Positions 1-10,427 of a stretch of DNA of 64,000 nucleotides are shown one piece after another (the first letter of the stretch is position 1; each line of letters begins with the position of its first letter). The notes beneath the pieces are model-generated. The model saw only the letters and a list, made by a program, of their open reading frames with translations, ran no database searches and was not told the origin of the DNA. The translations under genes were made by a program, and so were the position numbers. The stretch is from Bacilli bacterium (lineage in GTDB: Bacteria > Bacillota_I > Bacilli_A > RF39 > UBA660): NCBI GenBank assembly GCA_022009835.1, contig CP091726.1, positions 868,001 to 932,000 on the forward strand, written 5' to 3'.

Positions 1-1302
1 ATCTATTTCTTTTACTACAACAGTAGTACAATTAGACATATCTATTTTTTTAATTAAATCTAATAATTCTTTTTATTGATAAGTTACTAATTAAACCTAT
101 TGGATCTTCTTCTAATTCATTATTATAAATAATACTATCCATAATAATATCATTAATATTTTTCAACATTTTTCATAAGCGAAAATCTCATTACTTATTA
201 ATACTTTTTTTCTTTCTATTAAAGTCTTTTTTTCACTTATTTCTATATTATCTAATTTATCTTTAAGTTTATCTAAAAAAATTCATTATATTTGTTAGTT
301 TCATTAACTAATGTAATTAATAGATGTGTATCTGTATTAAGTAAACTAATATAAGTAGTATTATTAATAATACCTTCTTTTTTTAGTTCTTCATCAAAAA
401 GTACTAGTTTCATCAAATAAAGTAGTAAATAAGATATGCATATATAAATGTAATTGTCTTCTGGTTAATTTAATATTTTTTAGAGGCACTTTTTATAGTA
501 TAAGCAATTTTAGGAATATTAGTATTCATTGTAATTATTTCTTTTTTTCCTTTTACTACTTTATCATCTTCTTTAAAAATCTTTTTACTACTATTTTTGT
601 TCATAGCCTTAAAAATCTTTATTATTTTTGATTTTTCTCTTATTAAGTTCATTACTTCTTCAGGATCAAAAGATCCTGTTACAACCATAAACATATTAGA
701 AGGATGATAAAAGGTGTAATAGCAGGTCTCTAAATCATCTTTAGTAATGCTTTCAATATCTTTTACAGTGCCAATTATACTATTACGATAAGGATTACTA
801 TTTAAAGTATTTAATCTTACCTTTTCAAATAAAACCTCTGCTGGTCTATCTTCATACATGTGTATTTCTTCTGATATAATACCCTTCTCTTTCTCAACCG
901 ATTCATCAGTTAAATAAATATTTTGAACATAATTAAGTAAATAATTTATATTTTTCCTTTTAAATCATTCGTAGCATAGAATAAATAAGTAGTATTTCTA
1001 AAAAGTAGTAAAAGCATTACATATAGAACCAGATTTAGCAAAAGAACTCCATTGGTTGAGGATCTTCTTTTTCTGTAAATACTTTATGTTCTAGAAAATG
1101 AGCAATACCTTTAGGAAAAGATTTAATTTTATCTTCTCCAATTGGAATAAAAATCATTATATACGGAACCATATTTAGTTGTAAAAGTTACATAATTAGT
1201 ATAAACATCATCTTTAGTATAAAGAAATACTTCTAAACCATTTGACATCTTTTTCATAGTAGACATCTTCTTCTAATTTCTTTTAATTTTAATCTTCTCC
1301 AT
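1..1302 (-). CDS. yfmH: M16-family zinc peptidase-like protein, YfmH type (3' end at or beyond window edge, frameshifted)
   Basis: Translation of several minus-strand pieces gives an M16 (pitrilysin/insulinase) protein. The zinc motif HFLEH (HxxEH) is readable at about 1085-1110, within 'GIAHFLEHKVF', and is followed by a 'FAKSG' and 'TTYLFYA' stretch typical of the family. The ATG at 1302 follows an AGGAGG site with good spacing; an ATG at 1308 lies too close to it. The start overlaps the end of the upstream M16 gene by 14 nt, so the two are probably translated together. In Bacillus the YfmF/YfmH pair is linked to EF-P modification or export of small peptides; this assignment rests on the pairing and on which partner keeps HxxEH. 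Frame changes lie at A/T runs (near 470, 980, 1020, 1270). About 430 codons fit before position 1, so little is missing. Confidence 0.75.
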
Positions 1303-2588
1303 GCTCATCCTCCTTTGGTTCTAATGTTAATACTGTATGAAGTGTAACTTTTTTACTTACCTTTATAATTTCATCTTTAGTTACTCTATTAAAAGCTTCT
1401 ATTCTCTCTTCATCACTATCACTTCCTACTAATACCTTAGAAAAAAATATGTATTAACTACCGATATTGGATTATCTCTACTAGCTTTAATAGCGGATAT
1501 AATAGTATTTTTTTAGAAGATTCTATATCTTCATCCTTAAACTTACCACTAGTTATATCTTTCATACATTTCTTAATTAATTTAATACTCTTATCAATAT
1601 TCTTAGCCTCTACTCCTGAATTAATAATTAATATATTATCATAAGCTTTTAACTGAAGAATTAATGTAGTAACAGTATCCTTGCTTTTCTCTTACTGTAT
1701 TAAATAATATAGAATTAGAATTACCTCCTAGTAACTCATTATATAATTTTTATTACATATTTTCTTTCATAATCAGTTAAATTATTTAAACTACATAAAA
1801 GTAATAATTGAGATTGATTTACTTTTATCATATTCCCTATATCTAACTATTCTTTTTTTCTTATTGGAAGTTCTTTAACCAATACTTTCTTATTATCTTT
1901 CTTAAAAGTATCTATCTTAAAATATTCTTTAAATATATCCTTAATATCATTACTTTGAAAAATCTCCTAATACAAAGATATCAATTTGATCTTCTTTTTA
2001 ATACTTTTTTATAATATTCATATAAACTTTTTACCAGTAATATTATCAATATCTTCAATATAACCAAAAAGTATTATAAGAATATGGTTTTATCTTTCAT
2101 CTTTTTCCATTAATTTTTAATATTGAATACTTAATCTTATTATCATTAATACTAAGTATATCTTGTTTTTAATCTATTCTTTTTGATTATCAATACTTAT
2201 AAAAAGAATTATCTTTTTATATAAGGATTAAAAAAATTAAATCAAGAAAAAAAGATGATAGATTCTTTATTCATATTTTTCTTCAGTATACTTTTTCATT
2301 TTAAAAAAACTTTGTCTGAAAAGAAAGATTACTAAAGTTACCAATTCTTGATATACTAGAAGATACTTTAATATCATAAAGATTTTCACTTTCAATAATT
2401 AAATCTCTTTCTGTCTTATAGTTATTACTAGAATCTAATAGTACCATCTTCAATAGGTTCCTTATTGTAATCTCTTTTTTATCTACTGGTCTATAAAAAT
2501 CTACATCAATTGTTATTGTTTTAAACTTGTTCGTTTTGATTAAGTGGAGATTATATCCCCCCATACTTATTGTCTCAAATGTCATCAT
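1289..2588 (-). CDS. yfmF: M16-family peptidase-like protein, YfmF type (non-catalytic partner, frameshifted)
   Basis: The N-terminus (MMTFETISMGGYNLHLIKTN and following, ending near 2301) looks like the first strand-helix unit of M16 proteins, but the place where HxxEH would stand reads 'RNLLKMVLLDSSNNY', so no zinc site is visible. This matches the inactive member of M16 pairs such as YfmF. Several frame changes at homopolymers (near 2300, 2170, 1980, 1740, 1500) break the frame; the last codons (EPKEDEHGED) run into the start of the catalytic partner. The upstream GAGGTGGG site is so close to the first ATG (2588) that the second ATG (2585) may be the true start. It follows deoD in the same direction with about 30 nt between them. 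Confidence 0.72.
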
Positions 2589-2618
2589 CCCACCTCTTTC
2601 TTATAGTATGTACAAGTT

Positions 2619-3326
2619 TTATATTTTTAAACTAGTCTCTAGTGCTAATGTAATTAATCTATCAAGTCCTTGTTCTCTTTCTAAACTAGATAATTTATCA
2701 GTAAAAGTAAAACTATCACTTACCATAAGTAAAGTACTTGCCTTTTTACCAAGTAATTTAGCATTGGTGAATAATGCAAATGATTCCATCTCTACACCTA
2801 GAACATTATATTTTTCTACTTTATCTTTAAAATCATTATTTTGTTCATAAAAAACATCAGAACAATATATATTTCCTTTATATATAGTATCTCCTAGTGC
2901 TTTAGAAGTATCTATAATAATATTATTTAAATCATTATCCCCATTAATATTAATATTAGGATAATTACATAAAAAAATCTACCATAATTAGAATTAGTAA
3001 TTGAATTATCTACGAGTACCATATCTTTTTAATTTAAGATTAGTATAACTACCCATAGTACCTATTCTAATTATATAATCAACATTATATTCTTTATATA
3101 ACTCATAAGAATATATCCCCATACTAGGACATCCCATTCCTGATGGAAAGATTGTTACTTTTCTATTTTTATAGTAACCAGTATAGGCAGTCATACCTCT
3201 AACATTATTTACTATTATAGAATTAGTAAGAAACTTTCTAGCTATGTACTCACATCTTTTAGGATCTCCTGGCATAAGAACTACATTAGAAATATCTTCT
3301 AATTTACTCTCAATATGTGTACTCAT
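2619..3326 (-). CDS. deoD: Purine nucleoside phosphorylase, DeoD type (frameshifted near 3005)
   Basis: Phosphorolysis of purine (deoxy)nucleosides to base and (deoxy)ribose-1-phosphate; cytosolic salvage. The first 100 residues carry the family signatures MPGDPKR (phosphate and substrate binding), 'VRGMTAYTG' and 'PSGMGCPSMGIYSYEL'. After a frame change near 3005 the reading continues through 'KALGDTIYKGN', 'VEMESFALF' (the Glu-Met-Glu ribose-binding motif) and 'LMVSDSFTF' to a TAA at 2619. About 235 residues, the normal size for trimeric-subunit-type (low-molecular-mass) DeoD. An AAGGAGC site precedes the ATG. Probably co-transcribed with the two M16 genes downstream. Confidence 0.9.
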
Positions 3327-3370
3327 AATTGCTCCTTATCTTGTAATATTTATACTATATTTTTTTAACA

Positions 3371-4184
3371 TTATCTTTTTAATAAACTATCACTATAAGT
3401 AAATTTAATTTCTAGTTTATCTTCAGTAGTATACTCTTTAGATTCTTCTCCTATAGAGTTATTATTCCCATCATATAATTTTTATAGTAATAGTATATTT
3501 ATCACTATTATTATTTTTTTAAGATCACTAGTAAATACTATATCAGTATCACTATTATTAATAACAATATTACTTACATTTACATCATTAATATTTAAAC
3601 TATAATTATTAATAGAAATATCTTTAATAGTCTCTTCAGTATATTCTTCTTTATATCTAGATATATCAATACTAGCAAGTAAATTAATATATACTTTAGT
3701 ATTATCTCCTTCAGTAATAAATCTTATACCATTAACAGTACTATCTTTAGTAATATTATTAACTACACTAGTACAAATATCATTAGTATTACCATAGAAA
3801 ACACATAAATTAGTAGTAATTTCTTTATATATATTAGTAACTACTTCTTCATTATCTTTATTATAAGTAACCTCTAATTCGTTATTAACAAGTGGAATAT
3901 TTAAGTTTAAACTACCATCTTTAGTAGTAACTACTACTGCATTATTACTAGTACTAGCAGTAACATCTAAATTAGAATTATTTAAATTAGTTACAACATC
4001 ATTCAAAGTAGCATAACTAGGAGTATGATCATCAGGTTTAACTACATCTTCTTTCTTAGTAAGTTTTAAAATAGATAATATTGCAATACATCCTATTAGT
4101 ATTACTATTAAACAATAAGCAATAATAGTATCTACTTTTTCTCTCTTTTTCTACCTTCTGTCTCATCATTTCTTCTTCATTCAT
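3371..4184 (-). CDS. Membrane-anchored exported protein of unknown function
   Basis: Not recognised. Starts at an ATG (4184) behind AGAGGT; the N-terminus is MNEEEMMRQKVEKER, followed after one frame change near 4140 by a hydrophobic stretch 'IIAYCLIVILIGCIAILSIL', which reads as a single N-terminal membrane anchor. The rest (about 240 residues) is Asn/Thr/Ser/Asp-rich, low in Cys, and probably extracellular, with a central 'NLCVFYGNTNDICTS' pair of cysteines that could form a disulfide. It ends in SDSLLKR at 3371. It lies between deoD and the large candidate DGR target, same strand. Composition suggests a beta-rich surface domain; no catalytic motif is visible. Confidence 0.6.
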
Positions 4185-4263
4185 TTTTATTTACCTCTTT
4201 TTCTTCTTTTATTTATTTTTATTGTAAACACGCAAAGTGTTAATACCATTTTTGCAATTTTTA

Positions 4264-4420
4264 ATTTTCTGCCTACAGGCGGATACCAATTATTCCGCCT
4301 CTTTTCATCCACTCATGCTTCTGGTACTTCCTACCGTTCTTACTTAGTATTCATGAAGATAAGCTTCACTTGCCTGGCCCCCAGCGGATCACCGAACGCT
4401 AGGGAGGCCTCTTTTTGACA
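4264..4420 (-). ncRNA. GC-rich structured segment downstream of the DGR-like gene (candidate RNA)
   Basis: A stretch of about 160 nt with far higher GC than its surroundings, between the DGR-like gene and the next gene. It can fold: AGGCGGA / TCCGCCT (around 4272-4295) is a perfect 7-bp stem with a 10-nt loop, and GGCCCCCAGCG (4376-4386) pairs with CGCTAGGGAGGCC (4397-4409) apart from two single-base bulges. All frames on the minus strand are short (the longest holds 22 codons). Strand is assigned from the neighbours only. No known RNA family recognised. Confidence 0.35.
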
Positions 4421-4441
4421 AGTTTTTCCTACCACTCTTGT

Positions 4442-4476
4442 CATATCAGTCATCTGCTACACAGATAACTGATATG
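4442..4476. repeat. 15-bp inverted repeat with 5-nt loop at the stop codon of the DGR-like gene
   Basis: Left arm 4442-4456 (CATATCAGTCATCTG), loop CTACA, right arm 4462-4476; all 15 positions pair, one as a G-T wobble. It covers the last codons and stop of the gene, immediately after the GC-rich variable-looking segment. A hairpin or cruciform just behind the variable repeat is a known requirement for target recognition in some DGRs (Bordetella phage type). It lacks a T-run, so it is not an ordinary terminator. Confidence 0.6.
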
Positions 4477-6179
4477 GTGAACTACTCGTACCTGTTCCTA
4501 ATTTTATGTCTAATTCAGAGTTCAGAGAAAGGACTGGCGCGACCCCATACGCAGCCGAGACATCGCTGCTGCTGACGAAGCCGAGCGAATCCACATCCCA
4601 CGCATAGTACGCACTATCCGAGTACGGGGTCAATAACCATCCAGTATTGGCACCATTATTAGTAACTATATTCTTCATCCAGTTACTAACCATACATGTT
4701 GCATCACTATAATGGTTTAATTTCTTTTTGACATAAACTTAAGTCGGCAGCATAGCCATAATCTGATGGATAAGGTATTGCCACTTTCCCGGTCCATGAA
4801 GTTGAATGACCAGAATATACGGTTCCGCTTACTCTTTCTTTATCATACATTGCATTTACATATATATCACTTATACCACTATCGTTATGTCCTCTTGTAT
4901 AATATATTGTCTCTGCTATTAAGTCTCTTGTTGTAGCATTCTTTAAACCTGTACTTGTGAAATCACATGATGTTGTGGCATTGTTTTTTCCGTTATAACA
5001 TGTTCCACTCTTAGCATTCCAATACAAGCTTCCTCCGACACTTTCGCTATCATAACCGCTATTTAATAGTTTCATTAAATCAGACTCAGACCATTCATTT
5101 ACTCCCAAGCCAGAGTTAATATCACTTGCACTACTATTCCATGAATAAGAGCCTATTACACTACCTCTCATTATTTTTACTTTTCCATCAAATACTCCTA
5201 TTATACGCCATGTTTCACATGTACTAGATGTTTGATTACTATAATCAGAACAATTAAAAATATATATAGTTATTAAGATCTGCCATAGAAACATTTTTCC
5301 CTTTTCTTCGGTGCATTGTTTTTTTGCTTCAGTTTCACTTAATTCAAATACACTATTTACAAGAAAATCTATACACGTACTTTCAGAATTAAAACAGGTT
5401 TTAGGTGGACAATACTTTGAAAATATCTCATCCGACTGCCATCCAGGAACTTTAGTAATTTTTGTTTTACCGTAGTACCTAATATTTCCAGCATCTATAC
5501 CTGTAGACATACTACCTTTTCTATCATTCATAAGTCCCTCTGAAGGAGCTAAATTATATGTTACACTATTTACTGTTGTAGTAGTTTTTGCAGCCTTTGT
5601 ATATAAATCAGTAATTTTTTTAGCTAAAGTTAGTTTTTCTTCCACTGTTATTGTACCAACTAGTGATTTATTTATCATATTAAGATTATTTTCTTCATTA
5701 CCATCAATATATAAGTAAAAGATATAACTAATATTACCTTTAGATAATTCTCCTTCATATAAAGTGCTTTTACTATTACTTTCTATATTGCTAAAGTCTC
5801 CTTCGGCCATTACTGTATTGTTAGATACTAGTTTATACTTTAATGTACTATTCTTTAGTTCATTATCAATACTAGTAATATTTAATGATATTCTATAACT
5901 AAAACTAGTAGTACTTTTATTAGTTATAGTAAAGCTAGTACTCTCTCCATCAGTATAATTAAATACTGGTGCTAATTTATTAGTACTTATATCATTACCA
6001 TTTTTTTAAATATTACATCAGATGATGCTCCAATTGACATAGTTAAATTAGTATTATTAGTACTACTCCAAGTAAACCAAGCATAAGTTCCTGCTGATAT
6101 TACTAAAATAATTAATAATACGATCATTGCTATTAGAAATGATTTACTATGTATTATTTTTCTCCAACTTTTTATTCAT
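4457..6179 (-). CDS. Large exported surface protein with DGR-like variable C-terminus
   Basis: About 570 residues in merged frames. It starts at 6179 behind GGAGAG; residues ~10-32 form a signal/anchor ending in 'ISAGTYAWFTWSS', the pattern of SipW-dependent TasA/camelysin-like proteins. A beta-rich domain follows (to ~5470), then a Cys-rich part (paired CPPKTC, 'CDFTSTG', 'CSDYSN...CETWRIIGVF') and a C-terminal module with 'GVNEWSESDLMKLLN', 'YWNAKSGTCYNG', 'TGWLLTPYSDSAYYAW' and 'VAPVLSLNSE'. The ending resembles C-type-lectin/FGE-like folds used as DGR targets. The segment coding residues after 'WLLTP' is abruptly GC-rich and built of NNC/NNT codons (see separate entry). Frame changes near 4700, 6000 and 6150. 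No reverse transcriptase lies nearby, so if this is a DGR target it is a remote one. Confidence 0.72.
4527..4636 (-). other. Candidate DGR variable region (VR)
   Basis: Between 'WLLTP' and 'PVLSL' the codons switch from AT-rich to TAC, GAT, AGT, TAC, TAT, GAT, GAT, CTC, TTC, AGC, AGC, AGC, GAT, GCT, TAT at the non-invariant positions, all of the form NNC or NNT. This is what adenine mutagenesis of AAC/AAT template codons gives: first two positions randomised, third kept. The invariant residues between them (Trp, Gly, Ala, Val, Ser) keep GC-rich, A-free codons. A matching template repeat was not found in this window. Confidence 0.6.
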
Positions 6180-6282
6180 ATTTCACTCTCCGTACTCTAT
6201 AAATAAATATACTATAAAAAAACGATATTTTTTTCAAGTGGTTTAGAGTATTATTTTTTTAATTATTTTTACTAAAGAAAAA

Positions 6283-6306
6283 AATCTCAATAATGAGATT
6301 AATTTC
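6283..6306 (-). terminator. Rho-independent terminator after the zinc-ribbon gene
   Basis: On the minus strand AATCTCA-TTAT-TGAGATT is followed by a run of T. It lies just after the stop of the membrane zinc-ribbon gene and upstream of the DGR-like gene. Confidence 0.7.
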
Positions 6307-6310
6307 ATAA

Positions 6311-6758
6311 TTATTTAACTACTTCTACTTTGATTTTTTTCATCTTTCTTACATTTTTACTTCAAATCTATTATTACAATTAGGACATTTAACTGTATGA
6401 GTACCTTTTTTTAAAAGGTAATCTTATTTTTTTGTTTACATTTAGGACATTTCTTATACATATGAGTATTTCTATCTTTATATTTATTTTTTTATTATAA
6501 TTAAATACTTTCAATATTTTTATTTTTTTAATTCTTAGATATGCATCATTCTCTTTTTTTCTTTGTTTTTATATTTTTTTAGATAAAAAAAGCGGTAGAA
6601 GATTACTATGATTAAAAAGTACTTCAAATAATCTAATAATATTATTATTTATAAAAAGAATTTATTACTAGTAATATAAAACATACTATTAATAATAGTT
6701 TATATAGATCATCTACTCCATACCTACCTATCATAAACTTTCTCATCTTATTGTTCAA
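6311..6758 (-). CDS. Small membrane protein with C-terminal zinc ribbon
   Basis: Reading across several homopolymer frame changes gives MRKFMIGRYGVDDLYKLLL, two hydrophobic segments ('LLIVCFILLVINSF' and 'LFEVLLIIVIFYRFF'), a basic linker (KNIYKRKKENDAY) and a zinc ribbon with two CPxC knuckles, 'KCPKCKQKIRLP' and 'VKCPNCNNRFEVK'. This two-helix plus ribbon layout is a widespread uncharacterised family in Bacillota. The start is uncertain: a TTG at 6758 has the best spacing to AAGGTGAT, and an ATG lies at 6746. It stands alone between serS and its own terminator. Confidence 0.65.
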
Positions 6759-6874
6759 AATAATCACCTTTTCCTTCTAAATCTTACTATATCTTACTTT
6801 ATATTCCATATACCTTCTTATCTGAACTGATTCTTTTAATATAGTTATTTTCTTTTATTTATTTAATAATATTT

Positions 6875-8170
6875 CTATTCTTTAACCACTATTCTATCTT
6901 TATTACCCATATATGGTCTTAATACTTCTGGTATAGTAATACTACCATCTTCATTATAATTATTTTCAATAAGTGCTATTAAGGCTCTAGTACTTGCTAA
7001 AACGGTATTATTTAAAGTATGAGGATAATAATTACCTTCCTCTCCTTTTATTCTTATAGATAATCTTCTAGCTTGAGCATCTCCTAGTGTTGAGCAAGAA
7101 CCTACTTCAAAATACTTCTTTTGTCTTGGACTCCAAGCTTCAACATCACATGATTTTACCTTTAAATCGGCTAAATCACCAGAACAGCATTCTATTGTTC
7201 TAACTGGAATATTCATATTTCTAAATATTTCAACTGTATACTTCCACATTTTTATTATACCATTTCATTGAATCCTCTGGTTTACATAAAACTATCATTT
7301 CTTGTTTTTTTCAAATTGATGTACTCTATATATACCTCTTTCTTCTATACCATGAGCACCTACTTCTTTTCTAAAACATGGTGAATATGATGTCATTGTA
7401 ATAGGTAATTTATCTTCTTTAATAAGTTGATCTTTAAATTTACCTATCATTGAGTGTTCACTAGTACCTATTAAGAATAGATCTTCTCCTTCTATTTTGT
7501 ACATCATAGCATCCATTTCTTCAAATGACATAACACCACTTACTACATCACTTCTTATCATAAATGGTGGTATACAATAAATAAAATCTTTGTCTATCAT
7601 ATAATCTCTAGCATAAGAAAGCATTGCACTAGATAGTCTTGCTATATCTCCCATTAAGTAATAAAATCCATTACCACTAGTTCTACCAGCAGCATCTTTA
7701 TCTAAACCATTTAATCTATTTATAATATCGGCATGATAAGGTACTTCGTATTCTGGTACTATTGGTTCACCAAATCTTTCTAATTCAACATTCTCACTAT
7801 CATCTTTTCCAACCGGAACAGTACTATCTATTATATTAGGTATCTTCATCATTTTTTCTTTTATTTCTTTAGCAAGAAATTCTTCTTCTTTCTCAAGTTC
7901 TGGTATTCTATTCTTAATAGAGGTTACTTCTTCTTTTATTTTATTGGCCTCCTCTATCTTTTTTTCTCTCATTAAAGAACCAATTTCTTTACTTAATGTA
8001 TTTACTTTACTTCTATCTTCATCAGCTTCTGTTTTAATCTTTCGATATTTAATATCCATTTCATATATATCATCTACTAATGGTAATTTTTTTCCTCTTG
8101 AAACTTCTTTTTTTAATATTTTTCTTTTACTAATTCTTTTATTTGTTCTAATTATATTTATATCTATCAT
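6875..8170 (-). CDS. serS: Seryl-tRNA synthetase (one frameshift near 7290)
   Basis: Class II aminoacyl-tRNA synthetase charging tRNA-Ser. Residues ~1-100 form the coiled-coil tRNA-binding arm (EADEDRSKVNTLSKEIGSL); the core shows 'TSEHSMIGKF' (serine-binding TSE), motif 2 'SYSPCFRKEVGAHGIEERG' and, after a frame change at an A/T run near 7290, motif 3 'LNNTVLASTRALIALIENN'. Total 432 codons, normal for SerRS. The ATG at 8170 has a GGAGGAAAC site. The first ~20 residues read oddly (KRISKRKILKKE), suggesting another compensated indel there. No T-box leader could be recognised in the 140 nt upstream. Confidence 0.95.
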
Positions 8171-8309
8171 TGTTTCCTCCTATTTAATTATTTTTACTGG
8201 TTTTATTATAAATTGTATAAATTCTTTTGATAATATTATTATTTTTTCTTGTATTTTCTTATCTTTTTAAATCTAATACTATTTTTATTACTTTTTATTA
8301 TTTAATTGA

Positions 8310-8813
8310 TTAATATAAGCAATTATTGTTTGTATATGAAAATATGTAGTTAATAATAAAAATAATATATACATATATTTTTAAGTTATTTATCTTTATT
8401 GTTAATACTCCTAGTATTAAGGTTAACATAAGTAGTGTTGTTTTATGCTTTCCTACTCTTTCTGTAAATACTGTTTTATATTTTCTTATTGTTAGATAGT
8501 TAATTACTGATATTATTATTTCCATAATGAATGGTATTATTATTAAATAATTTTTTTGTTTAATAATAATATAATTATTAATGATAGGAAATATAATTTA
8601 TCACTAATAGCATCTAAATATTGTCCCATTTTTGAATAAGCATCTAATTTTCTAGCAAGATAACCATCTATCATATCCGAGACTGCACCATATATATATA
8701 ATATTAAAAGATACTACGATATTATCTTTAATAAAAAAGATAAAACCTAATACTAGGGATATGAGTCTTGATATCGTAATTATATTGGGAATATTTTTTT
8801 TAAATTTATACAT
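8310..8813 (-). CDS. pgsA: CDP-alcohol phosphatidyltransferase, probably phosphatidylglycerophosphate synthase
   Basis: Transfers phosphatidate from CDP-diacylglycerol to glycerol-3-phosphate in phosphatidylglycerol synthesis; integral membrane enzyme. The CDP-OH-P motif D-x2-DG-x2-AR-x8-G-x3-D-x3-D is present: 'DMIDGYLARKLDAYSKMGQY' followed by 'LDAISDK'. Starts MYKFKKNIPNIITISRLI at 8813 behind AAAGGA. Several hydrophobic helices follow (IIIPFIMEIIISVINYL, LLMLTLILGVL, YVYIIFIINYIF). Frame changes near 8700 and 8540. The length (~170 residues) fits PgsA; the exact substrate is inferred from family frequency, so a related CDP-alcohol enzyme is possible. Confidence 0.82.
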
Positions 8814-8895
8814 AATAACAATTCCTTTCATATTGATTATACAATAATAACTACTAAAAAAATCAATTAAGTAATGTAAAATAGATAAAATATAA

Positions 8896-8925
8896 TTTAC
8901 TATTTATATTTATTTTTGATATAAT
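8896..8925 (+). promoter_or_regulatory. Promoter of the COG2426 gene
   Basis: TTTACT (8896-8901), 18-nt spacer, TATAAT (8920-8925), about 25 nt ahead of the start codon and the only gene in this direction nearby. Confidence 0.6.
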
Positions 8926-8949
8926 TTAGAAGTGGAGGATAAAAAAATT

Positions 8950-9447
8950 ATGGAAAATATGGTAGAAAGTTTAGTTCATTTGTTTAATGGTCTTGGTAAA
9001 GAAGTGGTGGTATTTATTATATCAATGCTACCATTATTAGAATTAAGAGGTGGTTTGCTTGCGGCTTCTCTTCTTAAACTTGATTTCTTACCTGGCTATA
9101 TTATAAGTATAATAGGAAATACTCTTCCTATTCCTATTGTTTTATTATTTCTAGAGAAAGTCTTAAATTGGTTAAAGAAATTTAAAGTTACTGAAAAGTT
9201 TGTTAATAAAATAGAAAATAAGATTCTATCTAAAAAATCAAATAGAAAAAAATATGGTTATATTGGTCTTATGTTGTTTGTTGGAATACCATTACCTGGT
9301 ACTGGTGCTTGGACAGGTGCAGGACTTGCCGTGCTACTTAATATGAATAAAAAGAAATCGTTTCTTTATATTATGCTAGGGGTTGTTCTTGCAAGTATTA
9401 TTAAGAGCATTATATCTTATGGAATTCTTCGTAATATTATAAAATAA
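8950..9447 (+). CDS. Small multidrug export-like membrane protein (COG2426, PF06695)
   Basis: Intact 165-residue membrane protein. The family hallmarks are readable: 'SMLPLLELRGGLLAA' near the N-terminus, 'PGYIISIIGNTLPIPIVLLF' and the C-terminal 'FVGIPLPGTGAWTGAGLAVL'. The motif pairs resemble the re-entrant helices of DedA-like transporters. Function is not established despite the Pfam name. The GTG at 8932 is part of the GTGGAGG ribosome binding site, so the ATG at 8950 is the likelier start. Single-gene unit with its own promoter and a hairpin terminator; convergent with rbgA. Confidence 0.85.
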   Translation: MENMVESLVHLFNGLGKEVVVFIISMLPLLELRGGLLAASLLKLDFLPGYIISIIGNTLPIPIVLLFLEKVLNWLKKFKVTEKFVNKIENKILSKKSNRKKYGYIGLMLFVGIPLPGTGAWTGAGLAVLLNMNKKKSFLYIMLGVVLASIIKSIISYGILRNIIK

Positions 9448-9449
9448 AG

Positions 9450-9477
9450 AGTATAGTTTGTTTCTATACTTCTTTTT
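9450..9477. terminator. Bidirectional terminator between COG2426 gene and rbgA
   Basis: AGTATAG, loop of seven, CTATACT, then TCTTTTTC on the plus strand. The hairpin overlaps the 3' end of rbgA on the other strand. Confidence 0.65.
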
Positions 9478-10400
9478 CTTTTTATATTATCAAATGTTAT
9501 TTTACCTAGATATCCTTCTTGCAGGTCTTTTATTACTTTTTTGTATACTCTATCATAATCAGTTTCATTATTTTTTTAATGGCTCCTACTTTATTGCCTA
9601 TTTGATCTAGTATATCTACGATATCTTCTGTATTAGTAATATTATATCTATTTTTTTAAATTATCTGGATAATCAGATAGCATTTTATTTATTATATAGA
9701 TTGCTAAGTCTTCACTATCTAATACTTCTTCTTTAATTGCGGTCATACTAGCTAAATTATGAGCTACTACTTCATCATCTAATTTAGGCCATAATATTCC
9801 CGGGGTATCTAATAGTTCTACTTTATCATTAATTCTTATCCATTCTAAAGATTTTGTTACTCCTGGTCTATTACCTACATTAGTACTCTTCTTGCCTACT
9901 AATCTATTTATTAAAGTGGATTTACCTGTATTAGGTACTCCCATTACTAGTATTCTAGCTCTTCTTGGTTTTAGTCCTTTACTAATTCTTTTTTTATTTA
10001 TATCATCTATTAATGGTTTTATTTTATCAAATATTATTTTTGTATTGGGATTATTAATTAAATCCATTGGTACAACGATATAATTTTTATCTTCATAATA
10101 TTTAATCCATTTATTTGTCTTATCATTATCACATAAATCTATTTTTAGTCATTACTATTACTCTAGGTTTGCCTTTAGTCATTTCTTCAATCTCTTTATT
10201 TTTTGAAGAATATGGTATTCTAGCATCTACTACTTCAAATACTATATCTATTAAATCTATCTTTTTCTTTTATCTCTCTTTTAGTCTTAGCCATGTGGCC
10301 AGGATACCAGTTAATTCCGACTTTAGTTAACTTTTTCTTCTTGATTGTTATTTTTTTCTTTTTCTGCTCTAATTTTTTTCTTTTTTTGATACATATCCAT
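9464..10400 (-). CDS. rbgA: Ribosome biogenesis GTPase YlqF/RbgA (frameshifted)
   Basis: Circularly permuted GTPase needed for late 50S assembly. In permuted order: 'VVDARIPYSS' (DAR element), G4 (TKIDL, broken by a frame change near 10140), G1 'GVPNTGKST', G2/G3 region 'GNRPGVTKS' and 'LLDTPGILWP'. 'NWYPGHMAKTKREI' before the DAR motif is diagnostic for YlqF. The start used is the ATG at 10400 (MDMYQKKKK), behind AAGGAAGTG; reading from it to the NWYPGHM block needs a frame correction near 10340. The 5' end lies in a 28-bp repeat shared with 11,531-11,558. C-terminus uncertain by a few codons. Confidence 0.88.
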
Positions 10401-10409
10401 TTTTAATCA
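10382..10409. repeat. Direct repeat R1 spanning the rbgA start codon
   Basis: 28 bp, identical at 27 positions to 11,531-11,558 (core GATAxATATCCATTTTTAATC). The two copies flank the rhuM gene. Confidence 0.7.
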
Positions 10410-10427
10410 CTTCCTTATTCATTATCA

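Noticed and set aside
2527..2850. 107-codon plus-strand ORF over the deoD/yfmF junction
   Set aside because: It is the reverse shadow of two well-supported minus-strand genes and its translation has no family features.
4264..4420. Possible template repeat (TR) of the DGR-like gene
   Set aside because: No stretch here or elsewhere in the window matches the candidate VR apart from adenines; in particular no second copy of the bases coding PVLSL was found.
8171..8309. T-box riboswitch before serS
   Set aside because: The region is short and AT-only, with no TGGNACCGCG-like T-box and no terminator pair.
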